Source: Geothrix oryzae (lineage in GTDB: Bacteria > Acidobacteriota > Holophagae > Holophagales > Holophagaceae). From it: a stretch of DNA of 64,000 nt. Below the pieces are notes generated by a model. That model was not told the DNA's origin, did no database searches, and saw nothing but the letters and a program-made list of their open reading frames with translations. The DNA lies in assembly GCF_030295385.1 (NCBI RefSeq), contig NZ_AP027079.1, forward strand, positions 372,001 to 436,000, written 5' to 3'. Below are positions 21,508 to 32,300 of this stretch, piece after piece (the first letter of the stretch is position 1; each line of letters starts with the position of its first letter). The translations under genes were made by a program, and so were the position numbers.

Positions 21508-21639
21508 GAGGCAGTGTGCCCCCGGGCCTCGGGGCGTGTCCAGGACGCGGCCGGCCCCCGCGAGCGGCCCCACGGGTGGCCCCGTGGGTGGCCGGGGATG
21601 CTTGAATGGAGGTCGCGTCTGCGGTTTTGCGAGGCTTCC

Positions 21640-22905
21640 ATGTTCCTGGCCTTCCTGGTCCACGATCCCCTGGCGGGCACGCTGATGCTGCTGGCCCTGC
21701 TGTGGCTGTCGGCGAAGCTGGGCGGAGAGCTGGCGGTGCGGCTGAAGCTGCCCGCCGTCACGGGGGAGCTGGCCGTGGGCCTGGCCCTCACGGCCCTGCA
21801 CCGGGCCTGGCCCCTGTTTCCGGAAGTGGCGGCTTCGCCGGCCGCGGAGCTGCTGGGAGGCCTGGGCGTGGTGGTGCTGATGTTCGCCGTGGGGCTGGAA
21901 TCGACGGTGCCGCAGATGCTGAAGGTGGGCGTGGCCTCCCTGCGGGTGGCCCTCATCGGCGTGGGAGTGCCCATGGCCGCAGGCCTGGCGGGCGCCTGGC
22001 TGCTGCTGCCGAAGGGCTCGCCCTTCGTGCTCGACCTCTTCATCGGCGCCTGCCTCTGCGCGACCAGCATCGGCATCTCCGCCCAGGTGCTGCGGGAGAA
22101 GGGAGCCTCCGATTCCATGGAAGGCCGCATCATCGTGGGAGCGGCCGTGGTGGACGATGTGCTGGGCCTGCTGGTGCTGGTGGCCGTCTCGGGCATGGTG
22201 GCCAGTGCCGCCCCCAGCGTCGGGCCAGGCGCCGGGCCAGGCGCCGCCGGCGATGCCATGGGATCCAACCTGGCCTGGACACTGCTCCTGGCCCTGGGCT
22301 TCCTCGCCGCCGCGCTGACGCTGGGCCGGCTGGTCACCCCGCGCCTCTTCCAGCTGGCCAGCCGGTTCCGCGGCGAGCAGGTGCTGCTGCCCCTGGGCCT
22401 CGGGTTCGCCTTCCTGCTGGCCTGGCTGGGCAGCCTCGCCGGGCTGGCCTCCATCGTGGGGGCCTACGCCGCGGGGCTCATCCTGGAGCCCGCCCACATC
22501 GAGGATCTGGAACGCCGCGAGCGGCACACGCTCGAAGAGCTGGTGCATCCCCTGGTGACGGTGCTGTCGCCCCTCTTCTTCGTGTTGATGGGCGCGAAGG
22601 TGGATCCGTCCGCGCTCTTCAAGCCCGCCACCCTGGGCTTCGCCGCCGTGTTGGCCCTGCTCGGCGTGGCCGGGAAATACATCGCGGGCTTCGGCGGCGG
22701 GGCCGGCACCCGCGCGGCCGTGGTGGGGTGGGGCATGGTGCCCCGCGGCGAGGTGGGCCTCATTTTCGTGGCCGCCGGTGCCCAGCTCCAACTGAATGGG
22801 GTGCCCTTGCTGAGCCCCGAGATCCAGGCCGGCATCATCGGCGCCCTGCTGCTCACCACCGTGGCGGGGCCGGTGGGGCTGGGCTGGGTGCTGAGGAAGG
22901 GCTAA
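21640..22905 (+). CDS. CPA2-family cation/proton antiporter (KefB/NapA-like)
   Basis: The 421-residue protein has about twelve membrane helices. Typical CPA2 features include LKLPAVTGELAVGL near the N-terminus, ATSIGISAQVL, the paired acidic site AAVVDDVLGLLVLV, and PRGEVGLIFVA near the C-terminus. It exchanges Na+ or K+ for H+ across the inner membrane. There is no regulatory TrkA domain. GAGG lies five bases before the ATG at 21640; an upstream ATG at 21598 lacks a ribosome site. Its stop overlaps the convergent cobalamin operon end by three bases. Confidence 0.93.
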   Translation: MFLAFLVHDPLAGTLMLLALLWLSAKLGGELAVRLKLPAVTGELAVGLALTALHRAWPLFPEVAASPAAELLGGLGVVVLMFAVGLESTVPQMLKVGVASLRVALIGVGVPMAAGLAGAWLLLPKGSPFVLDLFIGACLCATSIGISAQVLREKGASDSMEGRIIVGAAVVDDVLGLLVLVAVSGMVASAAPSVGPGAGPGAAGDAMGSNLAWTLLLALGFLAAALTLGRLVTPRLFQLASRFRGEQVLLPLGLGFAFLLAWLGSLAGLASIVGAYAAGLILEPAHIEDLERRERHTLEELVHPLVTVLSPLFFVLMGAKVDPSALFKPATLGFAAVLALLGVAGKYIAGFGGGAGTRAAVVGWGMVPRGEVGLIFVAAGAQLQLNGVPLLSPEIQAGIIGALLLTTVAGPVGLGWVLRKG

Positions 22906-23696
22906 CCGGAGAGCTGCCTCCGCAGCCAGCGCGCCGTCTCCAGGTAGCTCGGCCCGTCGTGGATGATGTTCCGCCCCTTGGCGATGCCGGAATCGATGAG
23001 GCGCGGGCCCCAGGTCCAGCCGCGCTCGGCGAGGAGGGTGGCGCCGTCCACGGGATGCTCGGGTTCCTGGAACAGGATGATCGCATCCGGGCGAGCCGCG
23101 GCCACGGCCTCGAGATCGGGCCGGGGGTAGGCTTCGGAGGTCGGCGTGGGCACGGGTTCTCCGCCCGCCAGCTCCAGCAGGTCGTGGATGAAGGAGAGGC
23201 CGCCGATGGCCCGAAGGTGGCGGCCGCACCACATCTCGATGAAGGTCTTCGGGCGGCGCTTCGGAACCGATGCCATCAGCTCGGCGAACCCCGCTTCCAT
23301 GCGGCTGGAGAGGGCCCGCGCGACGCCCACGCGATGCATGAGGCCACCGATCGCAACCTGGTTTTCCAGGATGCCGAAGCGGCTGGCGGGCAGGGGCAGG
23401 GCGTAGACCGGCAGACCTGCTTCCGCCAGGCGTCTGCCCAGCGCGGCCTGGATGCCGGAGGTCACGAGGATGAGGTCGGGCTCCAGGGCGCGCAGGGCCT
23501 CGGCATCGGCGTGCAGGTAGTCCCCGACGACCGGTGCCGCAAGACCTTCCACATAGCGCCCGCAGTAGGGCGTCACGCCAATCACCGAATCGCCGCAGCC
23601 GAGCTCGAAGAGCACTTCCGTGGCGCTGGAGACGAGGCTGATCACGCGGCGGGGCGGAGCGGCCAGATCCCAGGGCGTCCCGTGGGCGCCGGTCAC
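22902..23696 (-). CDS. BtuF-like cobalamin-binding protein without signal peptide
   Basis: The 264-residue protein has the helical-backbone metal receptor fold: RRVISLVSSATEVLFELG, then PDLILVTSG and the C-lobe FIHDLLELAGGEPV. It is the last gene of the riboswitch-controlled operon, and its GTG start overlaps the btuD stop (GTGA). No signal peptide is visible: the chain begins VTGAHGTPWDLAAPPRR. It may therefore act in the cytoplasm, or the true start may lie elsewhere, but upstream codons belong to btuD. A second binding protein with a signal peptide is encoded in the same operon. Confidence 0.85.
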   Translation of the reverse strand: MTGAHGTPWDLAAPPRRVISLVSSATEVLFELGCGDSVIGVTPYCGRYVEGLAAPVVGDYLHADAEALRALEPDLILVTSGIQAALGRRLAEAGLPVYALPLPASRFGILENQVAIGGLMHRVGVARALSSRMEAGFAELMASVPKRRPKTFIEMWCGRHLRAIGGLSFIHDLLELAGGEPVPTPTSEAYPRPDLEAVAAARPDAIILFQEPEHPVDGATLLAERGWTWGPRLIDSGIAKGRNIIHDGPSYLETARWLRRQLSG

Positions 23697-24423
23697 TCGC
23701 ACGGCAGCTCCGGCACCAGGCTCTCCACGAAGGTCGCCTCCACGCGGAAGACCTCGCGGATGAGGGCGGCGGTCAGCACATCGTGGGGCTTCCCGTTGCC
23801 CACGAGGCGGCCCCGGTCGAGCACGAGGACGCGGTCGAAGCGGTAGGCGGTGCGGAGGTCGTGGAGGCTCACCACCACAGTGCTGCCCGCATCCGTCAGG
23901 CGCCGGGCCAAGCGCATCACCTCGAGGGCATGGCGGACATCCAGCTGGGCCACGGGCTCGTCCCACAGTTGGATGGGCGCCTCGGTGGCCAGGGCCCGGG
24001 CCAGGCCCACGCGGTGGCGCTCGCCCCCGGACAGGCGCGTGGCGGGGCGGTCGGTGAGGTGCGTGAGGTCCAGCTCCGCCAGGGCCTCGGCCACGCCCGT
24101 GAGGTCGTCGCCCCAGGCGTAGCGGCCCTGGGCCACCACTTCGCGGACGGGGAAGGCGAATTCGAAATGGGCTTCCTGGCTCACCCAGGCCAGGCGACGG
24201 CCCCGCTCGGCGGTGGGGATCCGCGACAGCGGTTGTCCATTCCAGTGGACAACGCCATCGGCGGGTAGCAGCCCCGCTAGGGCCTGGATCAGCGTGGACT
24301 TGCCCGCGCCGTTCGGTCCCACCACGGCCACCAGCTCGCCGGGCCCCAGCTCCGCCGACACGGCCTCCAGGCGGCCGGGCACCGTCAAGCCGGCGGCCCG
24401 CAAGGCGGGACCCATCGCACCCG

Positions 24424-24427
<4 letters not shown>
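23693..24427 (-). CDS. btuD: Cobalamin ABC transporter ATP-binding protein
   Basis: The 244-residue ATPase shows Walker A GPNGAGKST, signature RLSGGERHRVGLARAL, Walker B IQLWDEP and the switch His in VVSLHDL. It powers import through BtuC. Its ATG overlaps the btuC stop (ATGA) and its stop overlaps the next gene. Assigned to cobalamin from the riboswitch and TonB receptor upstream; the sequence alone would also fit a siderophore importer. Confidence 0.93.
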
Positions 24428-25406
<979 letters not shown>

Positions 25407-25410
<4 letters not shown>

Positions 25411-26258
25411 CGGAACCGCTCGGGATGCAGCGCCCTGGCCAACCGTTCATAGGCGTCGATGCGGTGGTGGGACACGGAGGACATGAGGGCTCCGGGGATC
25501 ACTGCGAAGCGCCCGGCCCGGAAGGCGGCCAGGGCCCGGTAGTGGGGGATCTCCGCGAGGCGCGCACGGATGTCGGCTCCGTCCGGCCGGTCGCCGGAAA
25601 CGACCAGGACCTCGGGATTCCAGGTGAGCAGCTTTTCGGAAGGCGTCGGCGCGTGTCCCTTGAGTCCGGCCTCCGCCGCCACATTCAAGGCGCCGGCGTG
25701 ATCGCAGAAATCCTGGAAGGTGGTGCCGGCACCCGAGGTGAAGGGATAGGCCCCGGCGGTGAGCACGCGCACGGGACGGACGCCCTTCAACCGGGCGGCC
25801 AGGGCCTCGACGCGCCCGCGGCAGCTGGCGATGAGGGCCTCGGCGCGGGCCTGCTGGCCCAGCTCGCGGCCCAGGATCCGCAGGCTGGCGTAGACATCCT
25901 CCAGTGTGTCGAAGCGGTCCAGGACCACCAGCCGGACCCCGGCCCGCCGGAGCAGGGCCAGGGTCTCGGGGCGGGTGAAGCTGGCGGCCAGCACGAGGTC
26001 GGGACGGAAGCGCAGCACGCTTTCCGCATCGCTGTCCTTCAGCGACGGGAACCGCTTCGCCTCGTCGGCCACGACGCTGAACCGGCCATCCCGGCCGATG
26101 TGGCTCAGGGCGGCGATCTGGCCGGGATCCGCCAGGGCCAGCAGCAGCTCGTCCGTGCCCACGGCCTGGCTCACCACCCTCTGGGGGCGCGCCGCCAGCA
26201 GCGGCAGGACGAGCAGCAGCAGGAGGGCGAACAGACGCGGGGCGGACGAGCGGGACAT
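25407..26258 (-). CDS. Periplasmic cobalamin/metal-chelate binding protein
   Basis: The 283-residue protein has a signal peptide (LFALLLLLVLPLLAA) followed by a helical-backbone metal receptor fold (QRVVSQAVGTDELLLAL, FRPDLVLAASF, VVLDRFDTLEDVYASLRILG). It should deliver substrate to BtuC. Its start overlaps the btuB stop (TGATG on the coding strand), so the two genes are translationally coupled. A second related protein without a signal peptide closes the operon. Confidence 0.9.
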
Positions 26259-28312
26259 CACCACCTCCAGGTCGCGGCCAGGGTCCAGCGGGGGCCCGGG
26301 GCCGGGAAGCCGTAGACCAGCGCGGCATCCCCTTCCTGATCGTAGCGACCGCTGAGCCAATCCTGGGTGGTCTGCCTCTTCTGGAGCAGGTGCTCGCCCC
26401 GCAGGGCCAGGGTGAGGTTCTTCAGCGGTTCATGGGCCAGGCCCACGCTGAGATCGCGGTAGGGCTTTCCGGTGGAGATGACCTGGTAGGTGGTGTCGCT
26501 CAGGTCGTAGCGGGGTCCCACGCGATCCAGGCGAAAGCTGGCGCGCCAGCGCTTCGACTGGGCGAAGGCCGAGACGGCGGCGGTGAAGAAGGGGTGCCGC
26601 AGGATGGCCGTGTTCTGCTGGCCGAAGCGGTCGGCCCCGGTGTTGTGGTCCAGGTCGCGCGTCTCCTGGCTGCGGAGGATCAGGTCCCAGCCGCAGGCCA
26701 CCTCCGTGCCGCCCCGCCACCCGAGGGCGCCTTCGAGGCTCTGGGCGCGGATGGCGCCCTGGTTCGCATAGTGGGAGGTGAACAGGGCGGGCCAGGCGAA
26801 ACTGGTGTCATAGACATAGGCCAGCAGGTCGGAGATGCGGGTGCGCTGGGCCTCCAGGCGGTACTCCCAGTGGCTGGCGAACTGCCCTGTGGCACCGACC
26901 TGGAAGGTGCGGCTGCGCTCGGGAAGGATGGCGTAGGTCCTCCCGTCCTGGCTTTCGGCCTGGGCGTTGAGGGCAAACTCCGTGGTGCTGGGCATGCGGA
27001 AGCCCTGACCCGCGCTGGCATAGAGCCGCAGCTCCGGGGCGAGGGTCCAGTTGAGGCCCGTGCGCCAGGTACCGGCCTCGGCGCTGCCGGCCCGGCTGCG
27101 GAGCAGGGAGTCGTAGCGGGTGAGGTCGCGGTGGCCTGCATCGCGCCGCAGGCCCGCCACCCAGTCGAGGCCTTCCGCGATCGTCCAGCGGGATTCGAGG
27201 GCCCCGGCCAGGTCCCGCCCTTCGCCCCGGTATCGCACGGCGGCGTAGGTGGAGGGGTCGTAGTAGTTCTTGGCATGGCTGGTGTCTTCGCGGCCCTCGA
27301 GGCGGCCGGAGAGGCGGAAGGCGCTCGAGGGGGTCCAGTGCAGGGTGAGCTGGTCCTCCACGCGCCGGAAGTCGCGGTCCGTCTGCTGGCGCAGGGGGCC
27401 GTTGGGATCGCCCGTGCTGCCCGACAGGACCTGGAGGGTGTTCTCCAGCAGGAGGGTCGGCGCCAGGCTCCAGCGGAGGCTGGCGCCCCAGCTTTCCTGG
27501 CGGGCCCGGGTCTCGCGGCCCGGCTCGTAGCTGCGCGCGGCGGGATAGCCCGCGGTGGTGAAGGGCACGGAAGCGGTCTGCCCGCCGTTGCGGTAGAAGC
27601 CCGTGAGCTCCATCGCGCCGAGGCCCGTCTGGAGCTTCGTCCCCAGGCGCAGGAAGCCCCCGGCCTGACGGAAGGCATCGTTCGGAAAGCTGCTTTCCTG
27701 CTTCTGGGCCTCGGCACCGGCGGCGATCCAGCCCCGGTCGCCGGTCATTTGAACCTGGGCGGTACCGCCCAGCTGTCCGTCCGTGCCGGTTTTCAGGCCT
27801 GCCTGACCGTGGAAGCCGCTGGCGCCGCGGCCCAGGCTGGTCAGGGCGATGACGCCGCCGATGGCGTCGCTGCCGTAGAGCACGGAGGCGGGCCCCAGCA
27901 CCAGCTCCACGCGGGCGATGCCCACCAGGCTGAGGGCGCCCAGGTCCGGGCTGGTGGCCGTGGGATCGTTCACCCGCAGGCCGTCCAGCAGCACCACCAC
28001 ATTCCGGCTGAGGGTGCCGTTGAGGAAGGCGGAGCCCTGATTGCCGGGGCCGCCGCTGGTCATCACCGCGCCGGGCTGGAGGATCTCCAGCAGCTCGGCC
28101 AGGGTGCGGCTGCCCAGGCGGGCCAGCTCTTCGGCCTCCAGGATGCGCACGGGGGCCGGGGTGCGGGTGACCTCCACGGGCTGGGCCTCGGCGCTGACGG
28201 TGACCGTCGCTTCCGCCGGCTTCCGGTCGGCCTCGGCGAGACCGGCGCGGGCCGCTGCAGGGAAAAGGGCGGACATCGCCGCCAGGGAGAAGAGAACTCG
28301 GGCAGAACCCAT
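26258..28312 (-). CDS. btuB: TonB-dependent vitamin B12 outer-membrane receptor
   Basis: The 684-residue receptor has a signal peptide (VLFSLAAMSALFPAAARA), a plug domain (RTLAELLEILQPGAVMTSGG, FLNGTLSRNVVVLLDGLRVND, ASVLYGSDAIGGVIAL) and a beta-barrel ending in an aromatic residue (TLAATWRW). It imports cobalamin using TonB energy. Three clustered ATGs (28326, 28315, 28312) are possible. GGAGG sits four bases before 28312 and only one before 28315, so 28312 is preferred. A cobalamin riboswitch lies about 90 bases upstream. Confidence 0.93.
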   Translation of the reverse strand: MGSARVLFSLAAMSALFPAAARAGLAEADRKPAEATVTVSAEAQPVEVTRTPAPVRILEAEELARLGSRTLAELLEILQPGAVMTSGGPGNQGSAFLNGTLSRNVVVLLDGLRVNDPTATSPDLGALSLVGIARVELVLGPASVLYGSDAIGGVIALTSLGRGASGFHGQAGLKTGTDGQLGGTAQVQMTGDRGWIAAGAEAQKQESSFPNDAFRQAGGFLRLGTKLQTGLGAMELTGFYRNGGQTASVPFTTAGYPAARSYEPGRETRARQESWGASLRWSLAPTLLLENTLQVLSGSTGDPNGPLRQQTDRDFRRVEDQLTLHWTPSSAFRLSGRLEGREDTSHAKNYYDPSTYAAVRYRGEGRDLAGALESRWTIAEGLDWVAGLRRDAGHRDLTRYDSLLRSRAGSAEAGTWRTGLNWTLAPELRLYASAGQGFRMPSTTEFALNAQAESQDGRTYAILPERSRTFQVGATGQFASHWEYRLEAQRTRISDLLAYVYDTSFAWPALFTSHYANQGAIRAQSLEGALGWRGGTEVACGWDLILRSQETRDLDHNTGADRFGQQNTAILRHPFFTAAVSAFAQSKRWRASFRLDRVGPRYDLSDTTYQVISTGKPYRDLSVGLAHEPLKNLTLALRGEHLLQKRQTTQDWLSGRYDQEGDAALVYGFPAPGPRWTLAATWRW

Positions 28313-28404
28313 CATGCCTCCACGCATGGTGCCGCGGCGGCTGGGCGGATCCCCGCAAAGGTGGGAGACCATGGCCCAACCCGGTCCCGCGACGGGGGGT
28401 GAGG

Positions 28405-28590
28405 TGCAGGACCGGTCTCCGGGCTCGCACGCGACAGGAACCTTTCGGCGCCCTCCGAGCCTTCCCGGGACGATTCCCAGTGACTCGGACTTGAGGTCTC
28501 ACATGCCCAAGGGGCTGGCCATGTGGTGCATACCGTTGCGGGGCAGCGCAGGATTCGCACCTGCTTCCCGTGCATCCAGCACGAATTGTC
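28405..28590 (-). promoter_or_regulatory. Cobalamin riboswitch
   Basis: On the reverse strand the conserved core GGTGCGAATCCTGC followed by GCTGCCCCGCAACGGTA (28531-28561) matches the B12 box. CCGAGTCACTGGGAA (28474-28488), CCGAAAGGTTCC and GCCCGGAGACCGGTCCTGC (28407-28425) give the remaining conserved parts in the right order. Bound adenosylcobalamin normally switches off the downstream transport operon. The boundaries are approximate; the expression platform should lie between 28313 and 28405, and I could not decide between termination and ribosome-site masking. Confidence 0.92.
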
Positions 28591-28642
28591 AGAACCTCAA
28601 GGGAAGCACGGCGCCCGGCGGGACCGCAAGTACAATGGGGGC

Positions 28643-29515
28643 ATGAACGCACCCATCGGCATCATCGGCGGCAGTGGTCTCTACCGGATGGAGGGCCTGG
28701 CCCTGGACCGGGCGGAGGTGGTGGACACCCCCTTCGGCGCGCCCTCCGGGCCTGTGCATCTCGGCACGCTGGATGGCGCTCCGGTGGCCTTCCTGGCCCG
28801 TCACGGCGAAGGCCACCGCTTCACGCCCAGCGAGGTCAACTACCGCGCCAACCTCTGGGCCCTGAAGTTCCTGGGCGTGGAGCGCCTGATCTCCGTGTCC
28901 GCCGTGGGCAGCCTCCAGGCCCGCCACCGGCCCGGCGACCTGCGGCTGGTGGGCCAGTTCATCGACAAGACCAGGCACCGGCAGGACACCTTCTTCGGTG
29001 GGGGACTGGTGGCTCATGTGAGCTTCGCGGAACCCACCTGCGGCCATGTCTCGAAAGCGCTCCTGGCCGCCGGACGGGAGCTGGCCCTGCCTCTGGAGGA
29101 GGACGCGCTGTATGTCTGCATGGAGGGACCGGCCTTCTCCACCCGCGCTGAAAGCCGCCTGCACCAGAGCTGGGGCGCCGACCTCATCGGCATGACCCAG
29201 GTGACCGAGGCACGCCTGGCCCGCGAGGCCGAGCTATGCTACGCCTGCATCGCCCTGGTGACGGACTACGACGCCTGGCGGGAGGAGGAAGAGGGCGTGG
29301 ACGCGGCCTCCGTGTTGGAAGTCATGCACGCCAATGTGGACAAGGCCCAGCGCCTGCTCCGCGCCGCCGTGCCCGGCCTCGCCGCCGCCGCGCGAACCTG
29401 TGCCTGCGGGGAAGCCCTGAAGGCCGCGCTCTACACCGCGCCGGAGCAGGTTCCCAGCGATGCCCTGCAGCGGCTGGGCCTGCTGGTGGCCAAGTACGGC
29501 TACGGGACGCCCTGA
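28643..29515 (+). CDS. mtnP: S-methyl-5'-thioadenosine phosphorylase
   Basis: The 290-residue enzyme cleaves methylthioadenosine with phosphate to adenine and methylthioribose-1-phosphate, in methionine salvage. The start IGIIGGSGLY, the GEGHRFTPSEVNYRAN segment, CMEGPAFSTRAES and GMTQVTEARLAREAELCY are family hallmarks. MTQ rather than MTN at the purine site, and STRAES, fit MTAP rather than purine nucleoside phosphorylase. A G-rich ribosome site precedes the ATG at 28643. It is divergent from the cobalamin operon, and its promoter must overlap the riboswitch region. Confidence 0.94.
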   Translation: MNAPIGIIGGSGLYRMEGLALDRAEVVDTPFGAPSGPVHLGTLDGAPVAFLARHGEGHRFTPSEVNYRANLWALKFLGVERLISVSAVGSLQARHRPGDLRLVGQFIDKTRHRQDTFFGGGLVAHVSFAEPTCGHVSKALLAAGRELALPLEEDALYVCMEGPAFSTRAESRLHQSWGADLIGMTQVTEARLAREAELCYACIALVTDYDAWREEEEGVDAASVLEVMHANVDKAQRLLRAAVPGLAAAARTCACGEALKAALYTAPEQVPSDALQRLGLLVAKYGYGTP

Positions 29516-30036
29516 TGGCCCTGGCCGCCCCCAGCGCCAAGCTCCAGGCCCTGCTGAAGGACTTCCAGCAGATCGCCAGCATGTCGGGGTACCTGAACCA
29601 TTCCTTCGATCCGCCGCAGCTGCGGCTGTTCTTCACCCTCTACGGCCGGGTGATGGTGACCTCCCCCGCGGAGGGCCTGGCCCACACCCCGAAGCTGCAG
29701 GCCTGGTGCGAGGCCCTGTCCGTGCGCCTTCGCGAGGGCAGTTCGTCGGCCATCATGCCGCCCCAGGTCCAGGTGAGCGCTCCCCAGACCCTGCCCGACG
29801 GCCGCGATTACCTCGTGGCCACGCTCACCTTCAACACCAAGGTCACCGAGACTTCCTACCTCCGCATCCGCACCGCCGTGCTGGCCGCCTATCAGGACGC
29901 CGTGAAGATGCGGGAGGCGGGGATGGGTCCGGAGGTCCCGGGCGCCGCGCCCGCATCCACGCCTGAATCCATGCCTGAAACCGCGCCTGAAACAGCAGAG
30001 CCCTCTCCCGAGGGCGAGACTTCCCGCCCCGCGTAA
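29515..30036 (+). CDS. Protein of unknown function (173 aa)
   Basis: The start overlaps the mtnP stop (TGATG), so translation is coupled. I do not recognise the protein. It is soluble; a central mixed alpha/beta region (LRLFFTLYGRVMVTS, DYLVATLTFNTKVTETSY) is followed by an acidic, Pro/Thr/Glu-rich tail with the repeat TPESMPETAPETAEP. Nothing links it to methionine salvage except position. Confidence 0.7.
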   Translation: MALAAPSAKLQALLKDFQQIASMSGYLNHSFDPPQLRLFFTLYGRVMVTSPAEGLAHTPKLQAWCEALSVRLREGSSSAIMPPQVQVSAPQTLPDGRDYLVATLTFNTKVTETSYLRIRTAVLAAYQDAVKMREAGMGPEVPGAAPASTPESMPETAPETAEPSPEGETSRPA

Positions 30037-30097
30037 GGGCCTGAAGCGCATCGGCCGGTCCCGGTATCCTGGGACCCCCGTTCGAGAGGATTCCCGG

Positions 30098-30922
30098 ATG
30101 TCTTCTGCTCCTTCCTTGGCCCGGTGTTCCGCGGCCCTGATCCTCACCGTCCTGTCCGGGGGCTCTCTCCGCGCGGAGGCCCTGGCCCTTCCATTCCACC
30201 CCTCCCCCGTCCCCGGCGGCGTGGCGGTCGTTCTCCTCCCCGGGAAGGCCTCGCCCCGGGCGACCTACCACGGCGAGCCGGTGCTGGTGCGGCGGAGCGG
30301 CCAGGGGTGGGTGGCGGTGGTGGGGATCCGACTGAGCGCGAAGCCCGGCGTGGACCATGTCGAGGTGGAGGGCCGCGAGGTGCCGTTCACCATCAAGCCC
30401 AAGCGCTACCCCGAGCAGCGGGTCCAGCTGAAGGACTCGCGCAAGGTGACCCCCGACGCCGAGGACGAGGCCCGGATCGAGAAGGAGCAGGCCCTCATCG
30501 GACCGGCCTGGAAGGCCCGCCCGGAAGGCTCCGTCCCCTCTCTGGCGTTCCAGCGTCCGGTGCCCGGCGCGTTGACGGCCTCCTTCGGCATGCGCCGGAT
30601 CTTCAACGGCATTCCCCGTTCGCCCCATGCGGGCCTCGATATCCGGGCGCCCCAGGGCCAGCCCGTGCGGGCGCCCGCCGCCGGTACCATCGTGCTGACG
30701 GGCGACTTCTTCTTCAGCGGCAAGGCGGTGTTCATCGCCCATGGCGAAGGCGTGGTCAGCCTGCTCTGCCACTTGTCCAAGATCACCGTGACGCAGGGCC
30801 AGACCGTGAAGGCCGGGGATCTGGTGGGCGAGGTGGGGATGACGGGCCGGGCCTCGGGCCCTCACCTGCACTGGTCCCTCAGCCTCAACGACGCCCGGGT
30901 CGATCCGCGCCTCTTCCTGTAG
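30098..30922 (+). CDS. Secreted M23-family metallopeptidase (LytM/peptidoglycan hydrolase type)
   Basis: The 274-residue protein has a signal peptide (CSAALILTVLSGGSLRAEA), an N-terminal beta domain and a C-terminal M23 domain. Zinc-site motifs are seen: HAGLDIRAP (HxxxD), then HLSK and GPHLHWSL (HxH). FNGIPRSPHAGLDI and GVVSLLCHL are typical of enzymes that cleave peptidoglycan cross-links in the periplasm. GAGAGGA lies upstream of the ATG. Confidence 0.93.
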   Translation: MSSAPSLARCSAALILTVLSGGSLRAEALALPFHPSPVPGGVAVVLLPGKASPRATYHGEPVLVRRSGQGWVAVVGIRLSAKPGVDHVEVEGREVPFTIKPKRYPEQRVQLKDSRKVTPDAEDEARIEKEQALIGPAWKARPEGSVPSLAFQRPVPGALTASFGMRRIFNGIPRSPHAGLDIRAPQGQPVRAPAAGTIVLTGDFFFSGKAVFIAHGEGVVSLLCHLSKITVTQGQTVKAGDLVGEVGMTGRASGPHLHWSLSLNDARVDPRLFL

Positions 30923-30949
30923 CCTGCCGCCGTCTCGGGCCGTCCTGCC

Positions 30950-31798
30950 CTAGTGGGTGGCCCTGGCGAGCAGCCCTTCCCCGATCTGCTTGAGCTCCGA
31001 GACCATGGCGTTGATGGCCTCGGTGGCCCGCCCCTGGTCCTGGGCCGCGAGCATGGACCGCTCGGAGAAGGCGATGACCTGGGCCATGGAGTCGTGCAGA
31101 CGGCCGTGGGAGGCCTGGATGTCGTCCGCGGAGCTGCTGCTCTGGTCGGCGAGCTTCCGCACCGCCTCCGCCACGATGGTGAAGCCCCGGCCGTGCTCCC
31201 CGGCGTGGGCGGCCTCGATGGCCGCGTTCAGCCCCAGCATGTTCGTCTGGTCGGCCATGGCCTGGATGGTGGCGATCATGTTGCCGGTGCCCTCCACATC
31301 CTTCGAGGAGGCCTCCAGGAGGGTGACGACCTGCCGCATGGTTTCGGTGAGCTCCCCCTGGGAAGCGAGGAGCTTCTCCACGGAGCCGGCGATGACCGCG
31401 ATGGATCGCTCCAGCTGCGAGGCCTGCTCCACCAGGTGGGCGTCGTTCTCCGCCTCCTGCAGTTCCTTCCCGATGATGCCGGCGGCGATCTTCGCGATGG
31501 GAGCGGTGTTGCCCAGATCCCCGCTGATGCCGAAGGTGCCGATCCAGTCGCCCTTGTAGATGATGGGCAGGGTGGTGCCCATCTTGACCAGGCCGCCGGA
31601 ACGCTCTTCCTCCTCGGCCGTGATGGTGATCTGCGGGAGCTTCTCCGCCAGCATCCGCTGGGCGCCGGCATGGGGATTCCCCACCCTGGAGGCCACCTTG
31701 GCCGCCACGATGATTCCCCGGTCATCGCAAACGATGGTGTAGAGCCCCGTCTCGGCAAAGATGAAATTGACGATCCTGTCGGCGATGACGGCATCCAT
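30950..31798 (-). CDS. Soluble chemoreceptor-like protein with sugar-diacid-recognition-type sensor
   Basis: The 282-residue protein has no membrane helix. Its first 110 residues ([37 protein letters not shown]) resemble the CdaR-type sugar-diacid recognition domain. The rest is a short methyl-accepting signalling hairpin, with the conserved tip [21 protein letters not shown] and [12 protein letters not shown]. It would signal to CheA from the cytoplasm. No che gene is adjacent. Divergent from the cupin gene. Confidence 0.85.
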   Translation of the reverse strand: MDAVIADRIVNFIFAETGLYTIVCDDRGIIVAAKVASRVGNPHAGAQRMLAEKLPQITITAEEEERSGGLVKMGTTLPIIYKGDWIGTFGISGDLGNTAPIAKIAAGIIGKELQEAENDAHLVEQASQLERSIAVIAGSVEKLLASQGELTETMRQVVTLLEASSKDVEGTGNMIATIQAMADQTNMLGLNAAIEAAHAGEHGRGFTIVAEAVRKLADQSSSSADDIQASHGRLHDSMAQVIAFSERSMLAAQDQGRATEAINAMVSELKQIGEGLLARATH

Positions 31799-31936
31799 GG
31801 CTCACCTGTGGGTCCGGGTTGATCCAAGGTAACGGATGAATCAATGATCGGGAGCCGGGAAAGAAAGGGCGAGCCCCGGCGGCCCTGGGCCGCCGATCCG
31901 GGAACTCAGGTACCCTGCTGAAGGAGGGGGCCGTTC

Positions 31937-32293
31937 ATGATCCGGAGACGATCCGAGCTGGTGGAGGAAACCAAGGTCGGCATCCGCGGCGGCCTGGGTT
32001 CGGGCCGGGGCGTTGAGTTCCTGAAGGCCGGCGAGATGGCGGGCGTGCTCAGCGTCGGCCGCACCACCCTGGAACCCGGCGCCACCATCGGGGAGCACGC
32101 CCATCCCAACACGGAGGACCTCTACCTGATCCTGGAGGGACGGGGGACCGGAATCCTCGACGGCGAGCGATTCCCCGTGGCGGAGGGCGACCTGTTCCTG
32201 GTCAAGGCGGGGGGCACCCACGGCCTGATCAACGACTCGGATGCCCCCCTCACCTTCCTGGGGCTGCTCACGCGGAAGGACGAGACCGCCTAG
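31937..32293 (+). CDS. Small cupin-domain protein
   Basis: The 118-residue protein is a single cupin barrel. Cupin motif 1 appears as GATIGEHAHPNTEDLYLILEG and motif 2 as VAEGDLFLVKAGGTHGL, giving His and Glu metal ligands. Function unknown; such proteins are sugar isomerases, dioxygenases or small-molecule binders. AAGGAGG precedes the ATG. A 7-bp hairpin (31878-31894) lies in the upstream gap. Confidence 0.88.
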   Translation: MIRRRSELVEETKVGIRGGLGSGRGVEFLKAGEMAGVLSVGRTTLEPGATIGEHAHPNTEDLYLILEGRGTGILDGERFPVAEGDLFLVKAGGTHGLINDSDAPLTFLGLLTRKDETA

Positions 32294-32300
32294 CGGCCAC

